Source of the DNA: Alphaproteobacteria bacterium
Lineage (GTDB): Bacteria > Pseudomonadota > Alphaproteobacteria > Sphingomonadales > Sphingomonadaceae
DNA length: 42,314 nt
Direction of reading: 5' to 3'
NCBI GenBank assembly: GCA_030431435.1
Contig: JAUIJI010000010.1
Location: forward strand, 1-42,314
Below the pieces are notes generated by a model. That model worked only from the letters and a program-made list of their open reading frames with translations, searched no databases and was not told the DNA's origin. The translations under genes were made by a program, and so were the position numbers. This document shows positions 8,493-15,815 of the stretch, piece by piece (positions within the stretch are counted from its first letter, which is position 1; the number at the start of each line of letters is the position of its first letter).

Positions 8493-9791
8493 ATGACAGG
8501 ACCTGTGTCGAATGACAGCGCAGGGGCGGGTAGCGGCGTTGCGAGCTATCGTCCGGCGTTGATGCTGCTGGCCACCCTGTTCTTCATGTGGGGCTTCATC
8601 ACCGTCATCAACAACACGCTGCTGCCGCACCTGCGCAGCGTGTTCGACCTCAGTTACACGCAGACGACACTGATCGAATCGGTCTGGTTCATCGCCTATT
8701 TCGTCGCCTCGATTCCCTCTGCCAAGCTGATCGCGCGGATCGGCTACAAGGCCTCGCTGGTTGTCGGGCTGGGCATCATGGCGTTCGGATCGCTGATGAT
8801 GGTGCCTGCAGCACAGATCCCATCATACGAGGTGACGCTGGTCGCGCTGTTCGTGATCGCCAGCGGCATCACGCTGCTGCAGGTTGCGGCCAACCCCTAT
8901 GTCGCCGTGATCGGGCCGCCTGAAAGTTCCGAATCCCGGCTGACGCTGGTGCAGGCCTTCAATTCGATGGGCACTTTCTTTGCACCCTATTTCGGTGGCT
9001 ATCTAATCCTCAGCCGGACGGTGGGCGGCACCTCTCTGGAAGGGACCGAATTGACGGCTGCGGAAAAGCTTGCCGACGCGCAGGCGACGCAATTGCCCTA
9101 TATCCTGGTGGCCATCGTGCTGGTGGTTATCGCCTTTGTCATCTGGCGTGCCAGGTTGCCATCCATGGGGGCAGAAACGCGCAAGGCGAATGCCGAGGAG
9201 CGCAAGCACCTCTCGCTGTGGTCGCACCGCAACCTCGTCTTCGGCATACCGGCCATCTTCATCTACCTGATCGCCGAGATCGGCGTGGCCAACCTGTTCA
9301 TCAATTTCGTGATCCTGCCCGACATTGCCGGGATCACCCCGGCCCAAGCGGCCAATTACCTTGTGCTGCTGTGGGGCGGCATGATGGTCGGGCGCTTCTT
9401 CGGTGCCTTCCTGATGCGGCGGTATGATGCCAGCAAGGTGCTGGCCTGTTTCGCGCTGTTCGCACTGGTGGTGATGATCGGCGCAGCAACTCTGCACGGC
9501 CCACTGGCGATGTGGTGCCTGATCCTCGTCGGGCTCGGCCATTCGATCATGTTCCCGGCCATCTTTGCTCTCGGCATCAAGGGTCTGGGGCCATTGACCG
9601 AGGAGGCCTCGGGACTGTTGATCATGGCGATTGCCGGCGGGGCGCTGGTGGTGGTGCAGGGCTGGCTGGCTGACCTGTACGGCCTGCAGGCAAGCTTCTG
9701 GCTGACGGTCGCCTGCGAGGTCTATGTGCTGTGGTATGCGCTTCGCGGTTCGAAGCCCACCAACGCACTACCGCCCGAAAAGCTCACCTAG
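8493..9791 (+). CDS. FHS-family (FucP-like) MFS sugar:H+ symporter
   Basis: Inner-membrane sugar permease of 432 residues with about 12 hydrophobic segments. Typical glucose/galactose and L-fucose permease features are FFMWGFITVINNTLLPHLR in the first helix, LLQVAANPYVAVIGP and LTLVQAFNSMGTFFAP. A probable substrate is a monosaccharide such as arabinose, xylose, galactose or fucose. ATG 8493 is preferred over ATG 8487 because the ribosome binding site GAGGAAGGG sits seven bases upstream of it. The gene diverges from the epimerase operon across operator A2. It converges on the regulator gene, the two ends overlapping by a few bases. With the ABC importer downstream, the cluster has two inner-membrane uptake routes. 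Confidence 0.85.
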   Translation: MTGPVSNDSAGAGSGVASYRPALMLLATLFFMWGFITVINNTLLPHLRSVFDLSYTQTTLIESVWFIAYFVASIPSAKLIARIGYKASLVVGLGIMAFGSLMMVPAAQIPSYEVTLVALFVIASGITLLQVAANPYVAVIGPPESSESRLTLVQAFNSMGTFFAPYFGGYLILSRTVGGTSLEGTELTAAEKLADAQATQLPYILVAIVLVVIAFVIWRARLPSMGAETRKANAEERKHLSLWSHRNLVFGIPAIFIYLIAEIGVANLFINFVILPDIAGITPAQAANYLVLLWGGMMVGRFFGAFLMRRYDASKVLACFALFALVVMIGAATLHGPLAMWCLILVGLGHSIMFPAIFALGIKGLGPLTEEASGLLIMAIAGGALVVVQGWLADLYGLQASFWLTVACEVYVLWYALRGSKPTNALPPEKLT

Positions 9792-10548
9792 CCGCCTCGG
9801 GATCGGTCGCGTCCATCGCATCCTGCGTATCCTCCAGCGCCAGCTGGACGAGAATGCGCATGGCTTCGGCGGCACCATCCCCGTCACCGGCGGCGATCGC
9901 CTGGTACACCCGTTCATGATCGGGAAGCGGGTTTCGCGGAAGCGCGCGGGAACGCTGCTTGAAATGCGTCGTCCAATTGACCGCCGCGCCCATGCTGGCG
10001 GCCAGCACCTGCAGGGCATCGTTGGCTGTCGCCTGCAGCAGCGCCTTGTGAAAATCGCGGTCCGCCGCGCGCCCTTCCTCCGTTGCCAGCGTGTGGCGAC
10101 GCATGGCGGCGAGCGCTGTCTTCATCTCCTTGAGCGACTGCTTGTCCGCCCTTTGCGCGGCGATGCGGGCGGCGGCAGGTTCCACGATCGAGCGCAGTTC
10201 GAACAGATCAGCCACGAACTTGCGGTCCGGCTCACCGGCAAAGGCCCACGCCAGCACATCGGGATCGAGAAGGTTCCAGCGATGGCGCGGCAGGACGCGG
10301 GTGCCTGCCTTGGGACGGCTTTCGACCAGCCCCTTGGCGGCCAGCACCTGGATCGCCTCGCGATAGGCGCTGCGCGATACGTTGAGTTCCTCGGCAAAGG
10401 CCACTTCGCCCGAAAGCTTGTCACCCGGCGCATATTCGCCTGACAAGATTGCCACGCCCAGCTTGTGTTCGATTGCGCCATGCAATCTGCGGCCCGGGCC
10501 CTTGACGGCATCCTGCGGCCGTTTCGTTTCGCCCACCCTGGTGACCAT
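9784..10548 (-). CDS. GntR-family transcriptional regulator, FadR/FCD subfamily
   Basis: DNA-binding repressor of 254 residues. An N-terminal winged helix-turn-helix spans about residues 20-85 (AEELNVSRSAYREAIQVLAAKGLVESRPKAGTRV). A C-terminal FCD ligand-binding domain of helices follows (LFELRSIVEPAAARIAA, DRDFHKALLQATAND, DHERVYQAIAAGD), with Asp and His residues typical of its metal site. FCD regulators usually sense sugar acids or other carboxylates, so a pathway intermediate such as a pentonate or keto-deoxy acid is a reasonable effector. ATG 10548 is chosen because homologous sequence starts after it; its ribosome binding site is weak. Operator A3 lies about 100 bases upstream, shared with the divergent dehydrogenase gene, suggesting autoregulation. 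Confidence 0.88.
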   Translation of the reverse strand: MVTRVGETKRPQDAVKGPGRRLHGAIEHKLGVAILSGEYAPGDKLSGEVAFAEELNVSRSAYREAIQVLAAKGLVESRPKAGTRVLPRHRWNLLDPDVLAWAFAGEPDRKFVADLFELRSIVEPAAARIAAQRADKQSLKEMKTALAAMRRHTLATEEGRAADRDFHKALLQATANDALQVLAASMGAAVNWTTHFKQRSRALPRNPLPDHERVYQAIAAGDGDGAAEAMRILVQLALEDTQDAMDATDPEAAR

Positions 10549-10639
10549 CGCGACTGTTACCTGTTCTGTTTTGCCCTGTACGGGGCCTAGCACCGCAGCA
10601 AGCAAAAGGCACCTGTGCGTTGCCTGATCGCGATTTCCA

Positions 10640-10658
10640 AAATATGTCGGAGTAATGG
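10640..10658 (+). promoter_or_regulatory. Predicted pentose-regulon operator A3
   Basis: AAATATGTCGGAGTAATGG keeps the 11-base core TGTCGGAGTAA of A1. It is 20 bases (centre to start codon) upstream of the Gfo/Idh dehydrogenase gene and lies in the divergent promoter region shared with the regulator gene. The GGAG within it could also act as a ribosome binding site for a five-codon frame at 10655-10672 that ends on the dehydrogenase ATG. Confidence 0.6.
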
Positions 10659-10668
10659 ATCACGCATC

Positions 10669-11592
10669 ATGACCATTCGCATCGCCATTGTCGGTCTAGG
10701 CAAGATTGCCCGCGACCAGCACCTGCCCGCGCTCGCTGCAAGTTCGCGCTTCGAGCTGGTGGCCACGGTCGATCCCGGCGCATCGCCGATAGAGGGAGTG
10801 GCTCATTTCGCCGATCTGGAAAGCCTGCTGGGTTCCGGTATCGCGGTTGATGCCGTGGCGCTGTGCACCCCGCCGCAGATGCGTGCCGGGTTGGCGAAGC
10901 GCGCCTTGGCAGCAGGTCTGCATGTCATGCTGGAAAAGCCGCCTGCTGCCAGCGTTTCCCAAGCGAATGCGCTTGCCGGGCTGGCGCGAGGAGGCTCACC
11001 ATGCCTGTTCGCCACGTGGCACTCGCGCGAAGCAGGCGGTTTGGAGCCGGCACGCGAATGGCTGGCGGGAAGGGCCCTGCGCCGGATTGCGATCACCTGG
11101 CGCGAGGATGTGCGCCAATGGCACCCGGGACAGGCATGGATCTGGCAGCCGGGCGGGCTCGGCGTGTTCGATCCCGGCATCAACGCGCTTTCCATCCTCA
11201 CTTCGCTGATCGACGAGCCTGTCACGCTGGAAAATGCGACACTGCAGGTGCCACAAAATTGCCACGCGCCGATAGCGGCCCAGCTGGGATTGATGGCGGG
11301 CACGGTGCCGGTAAGCGTCGATCTCGATTTCCTGCAGACCGGCAAGCAAACATGGGAAATCTCCGTCGAGACGGAGGAGGGCACGCTGCTGCTGGAAGAC
11401 GGGGGATCGGTGCTGACCTTGCCCGGCGAGGAGGCGCAGGTCTTCCCCGATCGCGAATATGAACGCCTTTACCAGCACTTCGCCAGTCTGATTACCGACG
11501 GTGCGGGGGAAGTGGACCTGCGGCCGTTCACGCTGGTCTCCGATGCCTTCCTGCTCGGAAAAGTGGAGCAGGTCGAAAACTTCGTCGAATAG
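10669..11592 (+). CDS. Gfo/Idh-family L-arabinose/D-galactose 1-dehydrogenase
   Basis: NAD(P)-dependent sugar dehydrogenase of 307 residues. The nucleotide-binding motif is IVGLGKIARDQHLP (residues 7-20), and the family signature EKPP is at 89-92. From memory, the sequence resembles the bacterial L-arabinose/D-galactose 1-dehydrogenases of the Azospirillum/rhizobial type, with shared stretches such as ATWHSR, REDVRQWHPGQAWIW and GGLGVFDPGINALSI. It would oxidise L-arabinose to the lactone in the cytoplasm, complementing the xylose dehydrogenase at 261. ATG 10669 fits the family start. A five-codon upstream frame (ATG 10655) with its own GGAG ends on this start codon (ATGA), so reinitiation may matter. 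Operator A3 overlaps the leader. Confidence 0.83.
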   Translation: MTIRIAIVGLGKIARDQHLPALAASSRFELVATVDPGASPIEGVAHFADLESLLGSGIAVDAVALCTPPQMRAGLAKRALAAGLHVMLEKPPAASVSQANALAGLARGGSPCLFATWHSREAGGLEPAREWLAGRALRRIAITWREDVRQWHPGQAWIWQPGGLGVFDPGINALSILTSLIDEPVTLENATLQVPQNCHAPIAAQLGLMAGTVPVSVDLDFLQTGKQTWEISVETEEGTLLLEDGGSVLTLPGEEAQVFPDREYERLYQHFASLITDGAGEVDLRPFTLVSDAFLLGKVEQVENFVE

Positions 11593-11639
11593 GGTGCATC
11601 TTACTGCAAGCGATTGACATGAGGCCCTTGCGCCTGAAA

Positions 11640-11658
11640 GAACTTGTCCGACAAATAG
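11640..11658 (-). promoter_or_regulatory. Predicted pentose-regulon operator A4
   Basis: The element contains TTGTCCGACAA (11644-11654), a perfect 5+1+5 inverted repeat and the best-formed copy of the core. On the minus strand it reads CTATTTGTCGGACAAGTTC, aligned with A1-A3. Its centre is 20 bases upstream of the ABC ATPase start, so it probably controls the six-gene transporter, arabinofuranosidase and aldolase operon. Confidence 0.7.
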
Positions 11659-11668
11659 GAGGGGATTC

Positions 11669-12760
11669 TTGGCAGGCGTCGAACTATCGGGCGTGAGCAA
11701 ACGCTTTGGCGATGTCTCGGTCATCGACAATGTGTCGCTCGAGATCGCGCAGGGCGAATTCGTCGTCTTTCTCGGCCCGTCGGGCTGCGGCAAGTCCACC
11801 TTGCTGCGCCTTGTCGCCGGGCTCGAGCAACTGGATGAGGGCGCGATCCTGATCGATGGCAACCGCGTCGACAATCTGCCGCCGGGCAAGCGCGACGTGG
11901 CGATGGTGTTCCAACACTATGCCCTTTATCCGCACATGACGGTGCGCGACAATCTGGCGTTCGGCCTGCGAAACACCGGTGTATCCGAGGACGAGATCGG
12001 CGGGCGCATTGCCACTGCGGTGGAAAAGCTCGAGATCGGTGACTTCCTCCAGCGGCGCCCCGGCCAGCTCTCCGGCGGCCAGAAGCAGCGTGTCGCCATC
12101 GCCCGCGCCATCGTCAAGCAGCCCAAGCTATTCCTGTTCGACGAGCCGCTGTCCAATCTCGACGCTGCCTTGCGCGCCCGCACACGCATCGAACTGGCCC
12201 AGCTGCACCAGCAATTGCGCACAACGATGATCTTCGTTACCCACGACCAGGTGGAGGCTATGACGCTCGCTGACCGCATCGTGGTGATCAACGAGCGGCG
12301 GATCGAACAGATCGGCACGCCGATGGAAGTCTATCGCCGGCCGGCGACCAGTTTCGTCGCCAGCTTCGTCGGCACGCCAAAGATCAACCTCGTTCCGGTG
12401 ACTGCCGCAAATGCTGGCGGGCTGGCGGCGGCGCGCATGCCGGACGGCACCTTGCTCGAGACCACGATCCCTTGGGACGAGGCGCTGGCGCGCGATGGCG
12501 CAACCCTGGGCCTGCGTCCGGAAAACGTCAGGATCACGGGTGCGACGCAAGGCCAGGCACCTGCCACAGCCCGCGTTGTCGAACGGCTGGGTGAACGCAC
12601 CATCGTCTATGCAGCGCTGGCAGACGGCACGTTGCTGACCACCGAGGATCGTGGCGATTCCACAGTCCAGCCAGGTGACGAGGTGGGGCTGGCGATCGAT
12701 GGCAATGCCGCCCACCTGTTTGCCGCTGATGGCACCGGGCATCACGCGGGGGCTGCGTGA
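11669..12760 (+). CDS. CUT1 sugar ABC transporter ATPase (MalK/UgpC type)
   Basis: ATPase subunit of 363 residues for a carbohydrate importer. Walker A is GPSGCGKST (residues 36-44); the Q-loop is in MVFQHYALYPHMTV, the signature is LSGGQKQRVAIARA, Walker B is LFLFDEPLSNLD, and the switch His is in VTHDQVEAMTLADR. A C-terminal TOBE regulatory domain fills about 240-360, as in MalK-like proteins that serve CUT1 systems. The start codon is TTG at 11669 after a strong AGGAGGGG site; no ATG fits. It heads an operon whose members overlap by one to four bases (ATPase, two permeases, binding protein), then GH51 and aldolase. Operator A4 sits directly upstream. Confidence 0.92.
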   Translation: MAGVELSGVSKRFGDVSVIDNVSLEIAQGEFVVFLGPSGCGKSTLLRLVAGLEQLDEGAILIDGNRVDNLPPGKRDVAMVFQHYALYPHMTVRDNLAFGLRNTGVSEDEIGGRIATAVEKLEIGDFLQRRPGQLSGGQKQRVAIARAIVKQPKLFLFDEPLSNLDAALRARTRIELAQLHQQLRTTMIFVTHDQVEAMTLADRIVVINERRIEQIGTPMEVYRRPATSFVASFVGTPKINLVPVTAANAGGLAAARMPDGTLLETTIPWDEALARDGATLGLRPENVRITGATQGQAPATARVVERLGERTIVYAALADGTLLTTEDRGDSTVQPGDEVGLAIDGNAAHLFAADGTGHHAGAA

Positions 12761-13650
12761 TGCTGGCAAGCCAGCAAGGCAGGCGGAGCACGTGGGACCG
12801 CTGGTCGGGCATGCTGTTTGTCGCCCCCTACCTGCTGCTGTTTGTGCTCATGCTGGTGGTACCGCTGGTGATCGGCTTCCGCCTGTCGCTGACGCGCGGC
12901 GACCTGTTCGGCATTCGCGAGGAGGTCGGCTTCGCAAATTACGGGCGGCTGTTCGCTGATCCCGTCTTCATCCAGGTGATCTGGAACACGCTCTATTTTG
13001 TCGTGCTGACCGTGCCGGCCTTTGCAGTTCTCGGCCTGTTGCTGGCGCTTGCCCTTAACCAGCAATCGCGCTGGGCGGCAGTGTTGCGCGCGATCTTCTT
13101 CGCTTCGACCGTGCTTTCCGTCACGGTGGTGACGCTGATATGGCGGCTGGTCCTGCTGCCCGAACAGGGACTTGCCGCCGTTCTCGCCAACGCCATCGGG
13201 GCGGAGCCGGTGGCCTTCCTCAGCAGCCAGGCCACCGCCATGCCCGCGATCGCCGTCACCACGATCTGGTGGGGGATAGGCCTGCCGATGGTGCTGTTCC
13301 TGGCTGCCCTGCAACAGGTTCCGCGTGACCTATACGAAGCCGCAGCGCTCGACGGGGCATCGCGCTGGCGGACCTTGCGATCGATCACCCTGCCATCGAT
13401 CAAGCGCACCATGGTGCTGGTGATCATCGTGGAGATCATCCTGCAGTTCCAGCTGTTCGGCCAGGCGCAATTGCTGACAAATGGCGGACCCAACAACTCC
13501 ACCCGCCCCATCGTGCTGTTCATCTACGAGGCCGGGTGGAAGCAATGGCAGCTCGGCTATGCCGCAGCCGCCGCGCAGATCCTGTTCGCGATGATCGCGA
13601 TTGCCGCCATGGCGCAGTATTACGTGTCATCGCGCAGGGACGCGGCATGA
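12760..13650 (+). CDS. CUT1 sugar ABC transporter permease 1 (MalF type)
   Basis: Inner-membrane permease of 296 residues with about six hydrophobic segments. The cytoplasmic EAA loop, which contacts the ATPase, is seen in VPRDLYEAAALDGASRWRT followed by LRSITLPSIKRT. The start ATG 12760 overlaps the stop of the ATPase (TGATG), indicating translational coupling; GTG 12757 is one codon earlier. Together with the next permease it forms the membrane pore of a carbohydrate importer. By operon context the cargo is probably arabinose- or xylose-containing oligosaccharides, since the following gene is an intracellular arabinofuranosidase. Confidence 0.9.
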   Translation: MLASQQGRRSTWDRWSGMLFVAPYLLLFVLMLVVPLVIGFRLSLTRGDLFGIREEVGFANYGRLFADPVFIQVIWNTLYFVVLTVPAFAVLGLLLALALNQQSRWAAVLRAIFFASTVLSVTVVTLIWRLVLLPEQGLAAVLANAIGAEPVAFLSSQATAMPAIAVTTIWWGIGLPMVLFLAALQQVPRDLYEAAALDGASRWRTLRSITLPSIKRTMVLVIIVEIILQFQLFGQAQLLTNGGPNNSTRPIVLFIYEAGWKQWQLGYAAAAAQILFAMIAIAAMAQYYVSSRRDAA

Positions 13651-14480
13651 GCAGCGCGGCTGTCAGGCGTGTGCCGCGCGCGGCGGTGATCGGCGTCACC
13701 ATGGCCGCAGGGCTGATGGTGTTGCCGATGCTGTGGGTGCTGATCCTGTCGCTGAAAGACAGTTCGGCGCTCATGGCGGATACTACCACCGCTTTCTCCC
13801 CGCCCTGGACGCTGGTCAATTACGCCAACATCGTCGGGGACGGGCAGGTGGCCGTGTGGTTGCTCAATTCCACCATCGTCTCGCTGCTGATGACAGGGGG
13901 CGTTCTGTTCCTGTCTTCGCTGGCAGGATACGGCTTCGCGCGACTGGAATTCCCGGGGAGGAACATCCTCTTCATCGTCGTGCTGTTCGGTCTCGCCATT
14001 CCGGAGCAGGCAGTGATCATCGGCCGGCACCAGCTGTTTGCCGCAGCAGAAATGCACAACACCTATACCGCCCTTGTCATGCCCGGTCTGTCCGCGCCCT
14101 TCGGCGTGTTCCTGATGACGCAATATTTCCGCGCCATTCCCAGGGAGATCGACGAGGCAGCGATGCTCGACGGCGCTTCGCGCTTCCGCGTGTTCTGGCG
14201 CGTGCTGCTGCCGCTCACAGTTCCCGCGCAAGCGACATTGGGCATCTTCACCTTCTTCCATGCATGGAACGATTACTGGTGGCCGCTGATTTCGGCGACC
14301 AATCGCGACATGCTGACGCTGACGGTCGGCATCGCTGCCAGCCAGCAGAACTTCGCGCAGGCCGAAGGGCTCGGCTTCCTGATGGCACAGGCGGTGTTCG
14401 CCGGCCTGCCGGTGCTGATCATCTACGTCATTTTCCAGAAGTATATCGTGCGCGCAGTCGCCGGGGCAGCGGGCCAGTGA
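13647..14480 (+). CDS. CUT1 sugar ABC transporter permease 2 (MalG type)
   Basis: Second inner-membrane permease, 277 residues, about six hydrophobic segments. The EAA loop reads IPREIDEAAMLDGASRFRV and then FWRVLLPLTVPA. ATG 13647 overlaps the stop of permease 1 (ATGA), so expression is coupled; the frame is open further upstream but only within permease 1. C-terminal segments such as FFHAWNDYWWPLI are typical of MalG-like partners in CUT1 systems. It pairs with the permease encoded just before it. Confidence 0.9.
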   Translation: MSSAAVRRVPRAAVIGVTMAAGLMVLPMLWVLILSLKDSSALMADTTTAFSPPWTLVNYANIVGDGQVAVWLLNSTIVSLLMTGGVLFLSSLAGYGFARLEFPGRNILFIVVLFGLAIPEQAVIIGRHQLFAAAEMHNTYTALVMPGLSAPFGVFLMTQYFRAIPREIDEAAMLDGASRFRVFWRVLLPLTVPAQATLGIFTFFHAWNDYWWPLISATNRDMLTLTVGIAASQQNFAQAEGLGFLMAQAVFAGLPVLIIYVIFQKYIVRAVAGAAGQ

Positions 14481-15799
14481 TGCCCCTGCGCTACCTCGCC
14501 TTTCCTCTCGCGGCGCTGGCTGCGCTGTCCGCCTGCGGTGAACGCGATGATCGAACAGAAATCACCGTGCAGCGGTTCTTTGGCGCTTGCCAGGCCGAAT
14601 ATGGCGACGTCATCGATCCGCAAGAGGCAGAGGGCGAGTGCGGCATCATCACCGCGATGATCAACCAGTTCGAAGCGGAAAACCCGGATATCAAGGTGGT
14701 GGAGAACACCGTGTTCTGGCCGGGGTACGACCAGCTCACCTCGCAGATCGCCGCCAACGGCCCGCCCGATGTGGTGACGATGCACAGTTCCGCCATCCCC
14801 GATTACGAGGCGCGCGACCTGCTCGAACCGCTTGGTGAAGACCTGCCTGCGCTGGGCCTGACCGCTGACGATTTCACCGCCGCCGCCCGCGCCGGGGTGA
14901 CGGTGGATGGCGAGGTCATGGGCATCCCGATCGATGTCTGGGCGCCGCTTTGGCACATCAACTTGAACCTGTTCCGCGAAGCCGGGCTGGTCGATAGCCA
15001 AGGCCGCCCGATCATGCCGCGGAGCACGGAGGAATTCCTCGAGCATGCCGACAGGTTCGTGGAAGCAACGGGCAAGCCCTATTTCATCCAGGTGACGACC
15101 AAGGACCTCGCCGGTCCCTCGCGCATATTCCAGGTCTACATGATGCAGCAGGGCGATCCGGTCTTCCCTGATCCGCGCCACGCCGATTTCGACAATGCCA
15201 GGGGCCGCGAAGTGCTGAAGTTCATGCGCGACGTCTATGCAGGCGGATACAGTGTGCGCGACCAGGACTATGCCGCCAATGTCTCTGCCTTCCTTCGCGG
15301 AATGGGTGGCATACTCGTCGATGGCACATGGATGGTGGGGCAGTTCGATGCCGCCGCGCATGATCCCGACAGCCCGCTCTACCAGGGCTATGCCGTGCGT
15401 CCGGTGCCGATGATGTTCGACGGGCCGCCGGTGTCGCTGGTGGACGGGCACAACTGGGTCATGCCGCGCGACAGTTCGCGCACACCCGAAGAGCGCGCCG
15501 CGGCGCTGCGCTTCCTCCGCTTCTTTGCCGAGAACGATTTCCAGTGGGCGCGCACCGGCCATTTCCCGGCCTATCGCCGGATCATCGACAGCGCGCAGTG
15601 GCAAGGCCTGCCGCACCGCGACGATATTGCCATCATCACCGAGATCGGCCAGCCGCTGCCCAATTACGTGCGGCGGCAGGCTCCGATCGAACTGATCGTG
15701 GGCGAGGAAGTATCCGCCGCCTTCACTGGTGCCAAGCCGATCGATGCCGCCTTGCGCGACATGGAGCGGCGCACCAACGACGTGCTGCAAAGTTTTTGA
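14480..15799 (+). CDS. Sugar ABC transporter substrate-binding lipoprotein
   Basis: Extracytoplasmic solute-binding protein of 439 residues, family 1 (MalE-like). The N-terminus is a lipoprotein signal with lipobox LSAC (Cys19), which implies membrane anchoring in the periplasm. Binding-protein landmarks include AENPDIKVV near residue 70, YDQLTSQIAANGPPDVVTMHSS, GIPIDVWAPLWHINLNLF and GGILVDGTWMVGQF. The ATG at 14480 overlaps the permease 2 stop by one base (TGATG). Substrate cannot be read from sequence; position next to GH51 suggests arabino-oligosaccharides. Confidence 0.9.
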   Translation: MPLRYLAFPLAALAALSACGERDDRTEITVQRFFGACQAEYGDVIDPQEAEGECGIITAMINQFEAENPDIKVVENTVFWPGYDQLTSQIAANGPPDVVTMHSSAIPDYEARDLLEPLGEDLPALGLTADDFTAAARAGVTVDGEVMGIPIDVWAPLWHINLNLFREAGLVDSQGRPIMPRSTEEFLEHADRFVEATGKPYFIQVTTKDLAGPSRIFQVYMMQQGDPVFPDPRHADFDNARGREVLKFMRDVYAGGYSVRDQDYAANVSAFLRGMGGILVDGTWMVGQFDAAAHDPDSPLYQGYAVRPVPMMFDGPPVSLVDGHNWVMPRDSSRTPEERAAALRFLRFFAENDFQWARTGHFPAYRRIIDSAQWQGLPHRDDIAIITEIGQPLPNYVRRQAPIELIVGEEVSAAFTGAKPIDAALRDMERRTNDVLQSF

Positions 15800-15815
15800 C
15801 CAACCGGAGAATGTA

